This document shows, piece by piece, positions 50,940 through 59,485 of a stretch of DNA of 64,000 nucleotides. The notes under the pieces were generated by a model. The model saw nothing but the letters and a program-made list of their open reading frames with translations. It did not search any database and had not been told where the DNA came from. The stretch comes from Christensenella sp964438705 (GTDB lineage Bacteria; Bacillota; Clostridia; Christensenellales; Christensenellaceae): the NCBI GenBank assembly GCA_964438705.1, contig CAYTKQ010000014.1, positions 6,105 to 70,104 on the forward strand, written 5' to 3'. How positions within the stretch are numbered: the stretch's first letter is position 1; every line of letters starts with the position of its first letter. The position numbers and the translations under genes are program-made.

Positions 50940-52090
50940 TGTTGCTCAAAATGGCTTTTCAATCGATAGCGGCAAATAAAATGCGGTCTTTTTTGACCAC
51001 GCTGGGCATTATCATCGGCGTGGTGGCGATCGTTGTGATGACCGGGCTTGTGGACGGTGCGACACAAAGCGTAACGGGACAGGTAAAAGGGCTGGGGGCG
51101 GATACGATGTCCGTCAGCGTTTCCAGCGGACAATTTTTGCTCGCGGCAGATGATATGGACGCGATCCGATCCTATGATGGCGTGCTGCGTATCTCCCCTA
51201 TGTCAACTGCGCAAACACAGGTGAAAAGCAGCAGGGATACGTATAGTGCCAATGTGCTTTCGGTGGATGCGTCCTACTTTAGTATGCGGGATATATCGCT
51301 TGCAACGGGACGGTTTCTTTTGCAGCCCGATGTAAAAAACACCTCGGATGTGTGCGTGATCGGCGCAGATGTCGAGCAGGCGCTGTTTGGCAAAGGGAAC
51401 GGCGGGGGGCAAACCATTCGGGTGTTTGACCGCACGATGCAGGTTGTGGGCGTGATAGAGGAAGGCGAAACAGGCATTGCGGGAAGCGAGGACGCCAATC
51501 TATATATCCCGTTATCACTGGGCGAACGGCTCACAGGACAGAAAAATATAAATTCCTTTGTGGTGCAGGTGAAAGAAGATGCATCCGAAACCGTGGAACA
51601 GCAAATTGCGTTATATTTAACAAACCGTTTTCACGGTGATGCAGACGCGTTTTCCATCAGCAATCAATCTGCCATTTTGGATACGGTAAACACCGTTACT
51701 TCCACGATGACCATGCTGCTGACAGGCATTGCCGCCATTTCGCTGCTGGTGGGCGGGATCGGCATCATGAATATAATGCTGGTTTCGGTCACAGAACGCA
51801 CGAAAGAAATCGGCATCCGCAAGGCAATCGGCGCGCAAAGGCGGCATATCCTCACCCAATTTTTGGTGGAGGCGTTGACACTGAGCCTTTTGGGCGGCAT
51901 CATTGGTGTGCTGTGTTCGTGGGGGCTGCTGTTTATGATCTCCATCCCTATGGGCATAGAGCTTTCCCTCTCTGTGAGCGTAATCGGAATCGCGCTGGGC
52001 TTCAGTCTGCTGGTGGGTATGATTTTCGGGCTTTACCCCGCCAATAAGGCTTCCAAGCTAAAGCCGATCGAGGCACTTCGGTATGAGTGA
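50936..52090 (+). CDS. MacB/FtsX-type ABC transporter permease
   Basis: 384 residues. The first helix (LTTLGIIIGVVAIVVMTGLV) is followed by a large outer MacB_PCD domain (about 45-255) and three C-terminal helices. These begin with LLTGIAAISLLVGGIGIMNIMLVSVTERTKEIGIRKAIGA, the FtsX coupling region, and the protein ends in SKLKPIEALRYE. With the adaptor and ATPase it forms a tripartite mechanotransmission exporter. The substrate is unknown, possibly an antimicrobial peptide, given local TetR control. Confidence 0.93.
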   Translation: MMLLKMAFQSIAANKMRSFLTTLGIIIGVVAIVVMTGLVDGATQSVTGQVKGLGADTMSVSVSSGQFLLAADDMDAIRSYDGVLRISPMSTAQTQVKSSRDTYSANVLSVDASYFSMRDISLATGRFLLQPDVKNTSDVCVIGADVEQALFGKGNGGGQTIRVFDRTMQVVGVIEEGETGIAGSEDANLYIPLSLGERLTGQKNINSFVVQVKEDASETVEQQIALYLTNRFHGDADAFSISNQSAILDTVNTVTSTMTMLLTGIAAISLLVGGIGIMNIMLVSVTERTKEIGIRKAIGAQRRHILTQFLVEALTLSLLGGIIGVLCSWGLLFMISIPMGIELSLSVSVIGIALGFSLLVGMIFGLYPANKASKLKPIEALRYE

Positions 52091-52149
52091 GAAAATCCGT
52101 TCTCTTGGCTGTTCTCCGTTCTCAATCCCTGTTTTTTCCAATCGGTACA

Positions 52150-52443
52150 TCAGCCTGTTGCGATGATGACAAATGTTTGTGAAAAATTGGGATGTGGAAC
52201 AGGCAAAGAGCCGGAGGGGGCGGTATCGGCCGCGATACTTATGCCGGTTTTGATGTCGGCCGCGTGGATCAGCAGGGTGTAGGTTCCGGCATCCACCAGG
52301 GCGCTGCCCTGCGCGCCGGTGGTGTAGCTTTGGCCCTCGGGCACATCGGTGCGTTTTAGGGTGGTCCCTGGGAGATCGGCGCTTGCCACAGGCTTTCGCC
52401 GTTCAAAATCACATGCATTGTTATACGCTTCGTGAGACAGCAC
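52150..52443 (-). pseudogene. possible remnant of a surface-protein repeat
   Basis: 97 codons. LPGTTLKRTDVPEGQSY and SALVDAGTYTLLIHAADI look like an Ig/MBG-like strand pair from a secreted protein. It has no signal peptide or ribosome site. It may be a decayed fragment rather than a gene. Confidence 0.25.
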
Positions 52444-52463
52444 CTTTTTTGATTTGCCCTTTA

Positions 52464-52919
52464 CTACACGCTTGCCTGAACAACCGCCACGGAAGAATCC
52501 CCCGTTCGCGCGCGTTCCATCACCGCCTGCGCAAGCTGCTTGAAGGTGCCGTAGGAGGTGCTTGCCCCCGCGATCGCGTCGATGCCGTCCGTCCCTTGCT
52601 TTTCAAGAAATTCCGCCGCGTAGGTGCGGGTGTAGCGGTTGGGATAGGTGCCTGTCACGCCGTTCATGTTCCGCATATAGTCCATATCCCAGGACTTGAT
52701 GAAGCCGCTTGCATTGCGCGCGTTGTATTCCGCCGAAACGATTTTACCGCCCTGCACGAAGATCGTGAGATATTCCTTCCAACCGTGGCTGTAATCCGAC
52801 ATTTCCGCCGAATAGTAACCATCCTTCAATCCGTCGCCGCTCGCCGCACACGCCTGCACGAACAGGCAGGCGAAAAGCATTGGGATGACCATCAAAATTG
52901 CTGTCAATTTTTTCATCAT
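52464..52919 (-). CDS. secreted FMN-binding-domain protein
   Basis: 151 residues. An N-terminal signal (AILMVIPMLFACLFVQAC) has a Cys that may be lipidated, though the lipobox is poor. The FMN-binding-type domain has DGYYSAEMSDYSHGWKEYLTIFVQGGKIVSAEYNA and the likely flavin attachment segment DAIAGASTSYGT, in which the hydroxyl residue after GA is the usual site of ApbE-type flavinylation. Such proteins carry electrons at the outer face of the membrane. It starts six bases after the chemoreceptor gene and is probably co-transcribed. No ApbE gene is in the window. Confidence 0.8.
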   Translation of the reverse strand: MMKKLTAILMVIPMLFACLFVQACAASGDGLKDGYYSAEMSDYSHGWKEYLTIFVQGGKIVSAEYNARNASGFIKSWDMDYMRNMNGVTGTYPNRYTRTYAAEFLEKQGTDGIDAIAGASTSYGTFKQLAQAVMERARTGDSSVAVVQASV

Positions 52920-52925
52920 TTCAAC

Positions 52926-54911
52926 CTACTTTCTCAACCTGAACCGGCTTGCCATTCCCTCGAGCGCGTCTGCCTGCTCTGTCAGCGACTGACTGGCCTG
53001 CGCACTTTCATCACTGGAGGAAAGGTTGTGCCGCGCCAGCAGGTTGATGGATTCGATCTTTCCGGTGATCGTTTGCAGCGATTCCTTTTCGCTTTCCACA
53101 GATTTTTCCAGCTCCGTCGTGATGCCGGAGATCTGATGGATGATCGACTGGATGTCCTGCATGGAATCGGCCATCGCCTGCACAAAGCCCGAGCCCGCCT
53201 GTACGGCACGCTGCGAGCCCTCTATCATTTTAGAGGTCTTGCGCGAGGAATCTCCGCTCTTTCCGGCAAGGTCGCGCACCTCTGTCGCCACCACGGCAAA
53301 GCCTTTTCCGGCCTCGCCCGCACGCGCCGCTTCCACGGACGCATTGAGTGCGAGAATGTTGGTTTGGAAGGAAATATCCTCGAGGAACTTGTTGATCTTT
53401 GTGATCTCTTCCGCGCTTTCGCTGATGGCCTGCATCGCCTGCGACATATCCGCCATGTTTTGCTGCGCCATATCGAGCTTGCCCTTAGCCTCGTCCATCA
53501 GGTCATGCACGTGAACGGTGTGCGAGTCCACCGCGTCGATGCTTTCCGAAATGCGCTGTGCCTCGCGTTCAAGCTCGCCGAGCGCATCCGCCTGCCCACC
53601 CGAGCTTTCCTTCACGCGCAGCGAGTTTGTGGACACCATATGCGAGGTGGCTGAAACCTCCACCGCCGCCTGCTGGATGGATTTCATGATCTGGTTCAGA
53701 AAATCGACGATGCGGTTCAGCGAATCCTTCATGACGATGAAATCGCCGTGGAACTCCCCGTCCACGGAAATATCCAGATTGCTCTTCGAAAGCTCGTTTA
53801 ACACGCGCGACAGCTCCGACGTATAGGTGTTGATGCTGTTTACGGTCTCATTGAGCGCGCGGGACAGGACCTCGGTCTCGTCCTTTGTCGCCTCCACCTC
53901 CACCGGCGAATGCAGATCGCCGTCCGAAAGCTGCTCGAGTCGTCCTGTGACCCGGCCAAGCGGCTTCTGGATGCGCTTGACGATGCGCATTGTGGGGATG
54001 ATGGAAAGCAGCAGCAACAGGATGGTCAGCAGGATGCTGATTAAAATCGCTTCGTTGGCCGCGTCCATAAAATCGCTTTGCGGCGCACTCACGCCAAAGC
54101 TCCAGTGCGTGCCGCGCACGGGGGAATAGCTGAAATACTGCTGATCCAAAAATCCGCCGATGCCGACCGATCCGGTCTGCCCGTCTGCCATTTGTGCAAA
54201 GAGGCTGTTGATGTCGTCGCCCGTGCCGAACTCGTCGAAGATCGTGCCCTTCGTCTTCACATTCTCGACGTCCTGATGCGCCATATAGATGCCGTTCTCA
54301 TCCACCATAAAGGCGGTTCCGGTCTCTCCGACGTTGATGTTGCTCAGCACGTCGTTCAAAACGTCGTATTGATAGCTGCCCACAAGATAGTAGGCGACCT
54401 GATCCTCCTGCTTGACTGGTGCGCCGATCACGATTTCCAATTGATCGCCATTGACCCGCGTGTCGTCGATCACCAGATTCCCCGTTTCCCCAAGGCTTTG
54501 ATAGAGACTGTCGCCCGCAATGCTTGCAGGGCTTCCCTCACTTCCCGTAAACAGGCTGCCATCCGCCCCGTAGAGCGCAAGCCAATTGAACTCGATCCCG
54601 GATTTTGCGTGGTCGAGCACCTCCTGCTTTTGCGCGGCTGTCGTCTGCGCGGATAACTGCTGGTTGTCCGCGATCATAAAAATGCGGTCGCCCATCAGAT
54701 GAAGCGTGTTCTCGATGCTTTGGGAAGCAGATTTTGCCATCGGCTGGAGCGTATCGAGCAAGATGCTGTTCGTTAGGGACGTCATGAAATACGACATCAC
54801 GCCCACCAGCGCGAGCGACAGGATGAGCAGTGTCGCAATCGAATTGATGACGATCTTCTTGCCGATCCCCGCTTTCACGCCATGTTTGCTTTTTGGTTGT
54901 TTTTGTCTCAC
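52926..54911 (-). CDS. methyl-accepting chemotaxis protein with dCache-type sensor
   Basis: 661 residues from a GTG at 54911. A first membrane helix (about 18-45) is followed by an outer double-Cache domain (about 46-285) with GTAFMVDENGIYMAHQD, a second helix (ILISILLTILLLLLSII), a HAMP domain (about 315-370) and the coiled signalling domain. That domain contains the hairpin tip DISFQTNILALNASVEAARAGEAGKGFAVVA. It probably couples to CheA/CheW, which lie elsewhere. The downstream FMN-binding lipoprotein could supply or sense the ligand. Confidence 0.93.
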   Translation of the reverse strand: MRQKQPKSKHGVKAGIGKKIVINSIATLLILSLALVGVMSYFMTSLTNSILLDTLQPMAKSASQSIENTLHLMGDRIFMIADNQQLSAQTTAAQKQEVLDHAKSGIEFNWLALYGADGSLFTGSEGSPASIAGDSLYQSLGETGNLVIDDTRVNGDQLEIVIGAPVKQEDQVAYYLVGSYQYDVLNDVLSNINVGETGTAFMVDENGIYMAHQDVENVKTKGTIFDEFGTGDDINSLFAQMADGQTGSVGIGGFLDQQYFSYSPVRGTHWSFGVSAPQSDFMDAANEAILISILLTILLLLLSIIPTMRIVKRIQKPLGRVTGRLEQLSDGDLHSPVEVEATKDETEVLSRALNETVNSINTYTSELSRVLNELSKSNLDISVDGEFHGDFIVMKDSLNRIVDFLNQIMKSIQQAAVEVSATSHMVSTNSLRVKESSGGQADALGELEREAQRISESIDAVDSHTVHVHDLMDEAKGKLDMAQQNMADMSQAMQAISESAEEITKINKFLEDISFQTNILALNASVEAARAGEAGKGFAVVATEVRDLAGKSGDSSRKTSKMIEGSQRAVQAGSGFVQAMADSMQDIQSIIHQISGITTELEKSVESEKESLQTITGKIESINLLARHNLSSSDESAQASQSLTEQADALEGMASRFRLRK

Positions 54912-54953
54912 AATTCAAATACTCCCTGCTGCTTTTTTATCAGTTATGACTAG

Positions 54954-54982
54954 ATTATAGTACGGACATTGGCTCAAGACAA
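54954..54982 (-). promoter_or_regulatory. promoter of the chemoreceptor gene
   Basis: Leftward TTGTCT (54977-54982), a 17-base spacer and TATAAT (54954-54959), about 43 bases before the GTG. Confidence 0.6.
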
Positions 54983-55040
54983 TGTATTTTGAAAAATAAT
55001 ACCATAAAACGAACGTATTTTTTTCAGATGAGCCCCCGCA

Positions 55041-55069
55041 TTGTGTTTCCGCACAATAAACAGTATAAT
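55041..55069 (+). promoter_or_regulatory. promoter of the DUF885 lipoprotein gene
   Basis: TTGTGT (55041-55046), a 17-base spacer and TATAAT (55064-55069), 30 bases before the chosen ATG. It rules out starts upstream of about 55075. Confidence 0.65.
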
Positions 55070-55099
55070 GCTCTTAGTATTAGAAACAGGGGGATTCAG

Positions 55100-56962
55100 A
55101 TGAAAAACACAAAACGCGTACTTGCTTTTATATTGACGGTTATTTTGGCGGTGTCACTGGGCGGATGCTTTGCGTTCATGGATATTCCGCTCAAGGATTT
55201 GTTTTCCCGTTCCACCGAAGCGCCGACCTTCGAGGAACCAACCTCTGCGGACACGGACTTTGACGCGTTCGTCAACGAGTTGTTCGTTTACGATATGGAA
55301 GGCGATTATCTGAACATCCATTTTTATTTCGAACATCCTGAGGATTACGGGATCGACGCAGCCTCGGCAGAGGTCAGCTTTGGCGCGGGCTACGACGAAG
55401 CGGCGGACGATGCCGACCGGGCGCAGATCGAGGAATTCAGAACGCGCTTGGCGGCGTTTGAGCGTGACGCGCTGTCCGCCGAACGGCAGGACACCTACGA
55501 TATGCTTCAATCCGATCTGCAGATGCGGCTTGCCCTTTCCGAAGAACCGTTCCGCTACTATGGATCGGCGTTTGGCACGGCCACGGGCACCCACATCTCC
55601 ATCCCGCAGACGCTCGCCGATTTTGTGCTGCGTGACGAGCAGGACGCCGCGGACCTCGTCACGCTGGTCGGAAGTGTGGGCGGATATGTTGACGGAGCGC
55701 TTGAATATACCCAAAAGCAGGCGGAGGAGGGTACGCTGATGCTTGCCATCGACGAGGTGTCCGCATATTGTCAAAACATTCTGGATGCTGGGGCCGGCGG
55801 TGATATTCTGCTTGCCATGCAGGCGAACGTCGATTCGCTCGGCCTTGAGGAAGGTAAGGCGGCGGCGTATAAGCAACAGCTGAGCGACGCTTACGCGGCC
55901 TCCTTCCTGCCCGCCTATCAGCGGATCGTAGATATGCTTGCATCGCTTGAGGGCGCGCCGAACAACACGCTGGGGCTGGCGGCGCTTCCGCAGGGCAAGA
56001 AATTTTATGAAGCGCTGTTTGCGCAGGCGACGAGCTCGTCGCGCTCCATCGAGGAAACAAAGGGTCTCCTTTATAGCTTGATGTTGGAATGCAGCGCGAA
56101 TATTCAAGCTGAGCTTGCGCTAAAGCCGGACGCAGAGGATGAATGGATTGCGGGAAACGCGACGACGGGATATACGGATTTCGCGTCTATGCTCAGCGAT
56201 CTGGAGGTGTTCAGCAAGAAAAACTTTCCGGATATCGGGGATGTGGAATATGAGATCGAGCCCACGGTAGAGGGCGCGGTCTCTGATTCGGTCGCGGCAT
56301 ATTACTGGATGCCCGCTTTGGATGCGACCACACCGCAGCAGATCCGGGTGAACGCATCGGGCAATTTGGATACCGGTGGCATGAGCACCTTTAAGACAGT
56401 GGCCCACGAGGGTTTCCCCGGGCATCTTTACCAGAACACCTATGCATATAAGTATCTGGATGATCCTTACCGAAAGATCGATTCGAGCTATCCGGGTTAT
56501 TCCGAAGGGTATGCGACCTATGCGGAAATGCTATCCTATGATTATCTGGGGCAAATCGACGAAGGCGTACGCAGCCTTGACCGATACAATGAAATATACA
56601 CGTATGCCGCGCTTTGCCTTGCGGACATCGGCATTCACTATGAAGGATGGACGCTGGAGGAAACGACACAGTTTTTTGAGGACAGCGGTTTGGGGATCGG
56701 TACGGAGGGGGTTGCGAGCCAATACAATCAGCTTCAGCAGAACCCGACGATATTCCTGCCCTATTACGTTGGCTTCGCGGAATTTATGGAGCTGCGCAAG
56801 GAGGCCGAGGATGCGCTCGGCAGATCATTTTCCGAAATCGATTTTCACGAGGCCCTCTTAAAAAGCGGTGCCGCACCCTTTTCCATTGTGCGGCGCAATG
56901 TGGAGGACTATATCGCGCAGGCCGGCGGGAAACGTTTTACGCTGCTGCCCGATGCGGCTTAA
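55100..56962 (+). CDS. DUF885-family lipoprotein, probable metallopeptidase
   Basis: 620 residues from the ATG at 55100, after the promoter and a GGGGG ribosome site. The signal peptide ends at the lipobox SLGGC. The DUF885 fold (PF05960) is seen in HPEDYGI near the start and in VAHEGFPGHLYQNTY, the HExxxxH-like zinc motif, with the following Glu in YSEGYATYAEMLSYDY. These proteins resemble M32/M3-type peptidases in architecture, so it probably trims peptides at the cell surface. No operon partner is present. Confidence 0.88.
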   Translation: MKNTKRVLAFILTVILAVSLGGCFAFMDIPLKDLFSRSTEAPTFEEPTSADTDFDAFVNELFVYDMEGDYLNIHFYFEHPEDYGIDAASAEVSFGAGYDEAADDADRAQIEEFRTRLAAFERDALSAERQDTYDMLQSDLQMRLALSEEPFRYYGSAFGTATGTHISIPQTLADFVLRDEQDAADLVTLVGSVGGYVDGALEYTQKQAEEGTLMLAIDEVSAYCQNILDAGAGGDILLAMQANVDSLGLEEGKAAAYKQQLSDAYAASFLPAYQRIVDMLASLEGAPNNTLGLAALPQGKKFYEALFAQATSSSRSIEETKGLLYSLMLECSANIQAELALKPDAEDEWIAGNATTGYTDFASMLSDLEVFSKKNFPDIGDVEYEIEPTVEGAVSDSVAAYYWMPALDATTPQQIRVNASGNLDTGGMSTFKTVAHEGFPGHLYQNTYAYKYLDDPYRKIDSSYPGYSEGYATYAEMLSYDYLGQIDEGVRSLDRYNEIYTYAALCLADIGIHYEGWTLEETTQFFEDSGLGIGTEGVASQYNQLQQNPTIFLPYYVGFAEFMELRKEAEDALGRSFSEIDFHEALLKSGAAPFSIVRRNVEDYIAQAGGKRFTLLPDAA

Positions 56963-56991
56963 TTGTTCGACATGTTTTATGAATGATCTTA

Positions 56992-57026
56992 GAGGACCGC
57001 TGTGCACGCCTGTGCACGGTGGTCCT
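56992..57026 (+). terminator. probable terminator of the DUF885 gene
   Basis: A long hairpin of AGGACC/GGTCCT outer arms and TGTGCAC/GTGCAC inner arms, followed by only a short T run. The arms are good but the tail is weak. Confidence 0.5.
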
Positions 57027-57057
57027 TTGCCGTTTGAAAAAAGTTTTGCAAAGCCTA

Positions 57058-57088
57058 TTGACATGGAGTGAACTCCAAGTGCTATGCT
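57058..57088 (+). promoter_or_regulatory. MerR-type promoter of the aldo/keto reductase operon
   Basis: TTGACA (57058-57063) and TATGCT (57083-57088) are separated by 19 bp, two more than usual. The spacer contains the palindrome TGGAGTGAACTCCA (57064-57077). Over-long spacers with a centred palindrome are the hallmark of MerR-activated promoters, including those of aldehyde-responsive AdhR-like regulators. No merR gene lies in the window. Confidence 0.75.
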
Positions 57089-57124
57089 GTAGGTGGATCA
57101 AGAAAATTGCGGAGGAAAACCAGT

Positions 57125-58270
57125 ATGGAATACAGGACGCTCGGAAGGACGGGCATGCGGGTCAGCGAGATCGGGCTCGGATGCGAAGGGTTTGCCGGAA
57201 AGGACGAAGCGTTTGCGCAAGCGCTGATGGAAACGGCGATTGAAAACGGCGTGAACTGCATGGACATGTACCTGCCCGACCCCGTGCTGCGCAGCCGCGT
57301 GGGGAAGCTTCTGCGCGGACGGCGTGAGGATTTTATCATACAGGGGCACCTGTGCGCGGCGTGGAAAAACGGACAATACGAGCGCACACGCGATCTGCGT
57401 GAAACGCAGGCGTCCTTTGAGGATCTGCTTGAGCGCCTCGAGACGGACTACGTCGACATCGGTATGATCCACTATGTGGACAGCGCGGAGGAATGGCGCG
57501 CGCTTTTAAACAGCAGCGTCATGGACTATGTGCTGAAGCAAAAGGAAGAGGGGCGCATCCGCTGCACGGGCTTAAGCAGCCACAACCCCGCCGCCGCGCT
57601 CGAGGCGGTGGAAAGCGGGCTGATCGACGTGCTGATGTTCAGCGTCAACCCCTGCTATGACCTGCTGCCCGGCGGCGAAAATGTGGAGGACCTCTGGGCG
57701 GATGAAAGCTACGCGACGCCCCTTTTTAACATGGACCCGGAGCGCGAACGGCTGTATGAGACGTGTCAGCGGCTGGGCGTGGGCATCACGGTCATGAAGG
57801 TGTTCGGTGGGGGCGACCTTCTTTCGGACGATTCCCCCGCGGGCAAGGCGCTCACCGCCAATCAGTGCCTGCACTATGCGCTCACCCGTCCGGCGGTCGC
57901 ATCGGTGATGTCCGGTGCGCGCAGTGTCGAGGAGCTTGAAGCAAGCCTTGCCTACGAAAGCGCGACGCAAGAGGAGCGCGATTACGCCGCAGCGTTTGCG
58001 GCCTTCCCCAAAATCAGCTGGGCGGGACACTGCATGTATTGCGGACACTGCGCGCCCTGCCCGCAGGGCATCGACGTTGCGTCGGTCACCAAGTTTTTAA
58101 ACCTCGCGAAGGCGCAGGGCTTTGTGCCCGAAACGGTACGCGGGCACTATGATGTGCTCTTGCGCCATGCGGAGGACTGCGTGCGCTGCGGCGCATGCGA
58201 AATGCGCTGCCCGTTTGGCGTGCCCATCATGGAGAATATGGAACAGGCAAACAAAATTTTTGGACGATAA
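57125..58270 (+). CDS. aldo/keto reductase with C-terminal 4Fe-4S ferredoxin domain
   Basis: 381 residues from the ATG at 57125 (GGAGG ten bases upstream). The AKR barrel starts MEYRTLGRTGMRVSEIGLG, has NCMDMYLPD where most members have the catalytic Asp/Tyr region, and ends near residue 290. The C-terminal part carries two cluster motifs: CMYCGHCAPCPQG and CVRCGACEMRCPFG. Fusions like this are common in anaerobes and suggest electron transfer from ferredoxin to a carbonyl substrate. The usual catalytic Tyr (xDxxxxY) is not clear, so the reaction is uncertain. It is the first gene of an operon with the ECF and DUF1893 genes. Confidence 0.88.
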   Translation: MEYRTLGRTGMRVSEIGLGCEGFAGKDEAFAQALMETAIENGVNCMDMYLPDPVLRSRVGKLLRGRREDFIIQGHLCAAWKNGQYERTRDLRETQASFEDLLERLETDYVDIGMIHYVDSAEEWRALLNSSVMDYVLKQKEEGRIRCTGLSSHNPAAALEAVESGLIDVLMFSVNPCYDLLPGGENVEDLWADESYATPLFNMDPERERLYETCQRLGVGITVMKVFGGGDLLSDDSPAGKALTANQCLHYALTRPAVASVMSGARSVEELEASLAYESATQEERDYAAAFAAFPKISWAGHCMYCGHCAPCPQGIDVASVTKFLNLAKAQGFVPETVRGHYDVLLRHAEDCVRCGACEMRCPFGVPIMENMEQANKIFGR

Positions 58271-58283
58271 AGGAGAAAAATAA

Positions 58284-58838
58284 ATGTCAACCATCGCTCT
58301 TACAAAACAAGGAATCAAAACAAGGTCTCTGACTCTTGTGCTCGCCGTTGCGGCGGCTGTGCTGCTGCCGCAGGTGTTTCACATGATCGGCGTGATATCA
58401 GGCACGGACGCACTGCCCGGCGCGGTGTTTTTACCCATGCACATCCCTGTGCTGCTCGCGGGGCTTTTGGGCGGGCCGGTCGTAGGCGTCGTTGCAGGGC
58501 TTTTGAGTCCGCTTTTAAGCTTTGCCCTCTCCGGCATGCCGGGCGCGGCGCTGCTGCCCTTCATGGTGGTGGAGCTCGCGGGGTACGGCCTTGCGGCCGG
58601 CTGCCTCGCCAAGGCGAAAATGCCCGTGATCGCCAAGGTTGTGATCGCGCAGATCGTGGGCCGCATCGCACGCACGGCAGCGGTGCTCATCGCCGTCTAT
58701 GGGTTTGGAAATCAGGCCGTACAGCTTGCGGGGCTTGCGGACATGGTGACGATCGCGTTGCCCGGCATCATTTTGCAATGGGTACTGATCCCGCTGCTCA
58801 TGTATCGTATGGAAGGGCTGAAAAAATATTATGCATAA
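58284..58838 (+). CDS. ECF transporter S component-like membrane protein
   Basis: 184 residues with about six membrane helices. FLPMHIPVLLAGLLGGPVVGVVAGLLSPLLSFALSGMPG is the conserved loop of ECF substrate-binding subunits, with the PMHIPV segment typical of this branch. It would bind a vitamin-like or metal substrate and share an energy-coupling module encoded elsewhere. It begins 13 bases after the reductase and overlaps the next gene by eight bases. The substrate is unknown. The reductase partner suggests a cofactor or its precursor. Confidence 0.8.
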   Translation: MSTIALTKQGIKTRSLTLVLAVAAAVLLPQVFHMIGVISGTDALPGAVFLPMHIPVLLAGLLGGPVVGVVAGLLSPLLSFALSGMPGAALLPFMVVELAGYGLAAGCLAKAKMPVIAKVVIAQIVGRIARTAAVLIAVYGFGNQAVQLAGLADMVTIALPGIILQWVLIPLLMYRMEGLKKYYA

Positions 58839-59241
58839 CGATGTGGAACGCGCAAAGGAGCTTCTTTTGGCGCAGGGTGCGAGCTGTGTGCTGTGCAAAG
58901 ACAGGGAAACGCTGAAAAGCGATGCGCGCGGGATCGCGCCGCTGATGAACTGGCTTCAGAGCGGGGCGGACCTCACCGGTTTTTCGGCGGCGGACAAGAT
59001 TGTCGGCAAGGCGGCGGCGCTGCTCTTTGTACGCATGGGCATACGCGCGGTGTACGCACCCGTGATGAGCGAAGCGGCAATTGCCGTCTTTGCGGCGCAC
59101 GGCGTAGAGGCAGTGTGCGAAAAGGCGGTCCCGCTCATCATCAACCGCGCGGGCACGGGTCAGTGCCCGATGGAGCTGACCGTCGCGCACATCGACGACC
59201 CGCGCGCGGCCTATGAAGCGCTGCGGGAGAAAATGATGTGA
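58831..59241 (+). CDS. DUF1893-family protein
   Basis: 136 residues. VERAKELLLAQGASCVLCKDRE and SAADKIVGKAAALLFVRMGIRAVYAPVMSE match the DUF1893 family, a small cytidine-deaminase-like fold, and NRAGTGQCPMELTVA near the end is conserved there. The biochemical role is not known. It is co-transcribed with, and overlaps, the ECF S-component gene, an arrangement that suggests handling of the imported compound. Confidence 0.8.
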   Translation: MHNDVERAKELLLAQGASCVLCKDRETLKSDARGIAPLMNWLQSGADLTGFSAADKIVGKAAALLFVRMGIRAVYAPVMSEAAIAVFAAHGVEAVCEKAVPLIINRAGTGQCPMELTVAHIDDPRAAYEALREKMM

Positions 59242-59485
59242 TTTTCTCACCCCGGCAGGGTGCGCTGCAAACACATGAACGCGCCAGTCGGGAATTTGCA
59301 TCCCGCTAACCCAACCCCGCTGCGCGGTGTTAAAGCGCGCGGGACGCAAACACCCAACCGACGCGCGGTGAACAGGCAGCGCATAACGCTCACCGATCCT
59401 GATGTGCCGGGGTGCTTGCAACGAGGCTTCCGCCGACTAAAATCACATACAACGACAAAACGGAAAGAAGGCATACCCTATTATT
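59242..59485. other. gene-free, hairpin-rich intergenic element
   Basis: 244 bases without a gene. TTTGCATCCCGC (59295-59306) can pair with GCGGGACGCAAA (59339-59350) with one wobble, around an inner GC-rich stem. The GC content is high to about 59410. It may be a dispersed repeat or a leader. No consensus is recognised. Confidence 0.4.
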
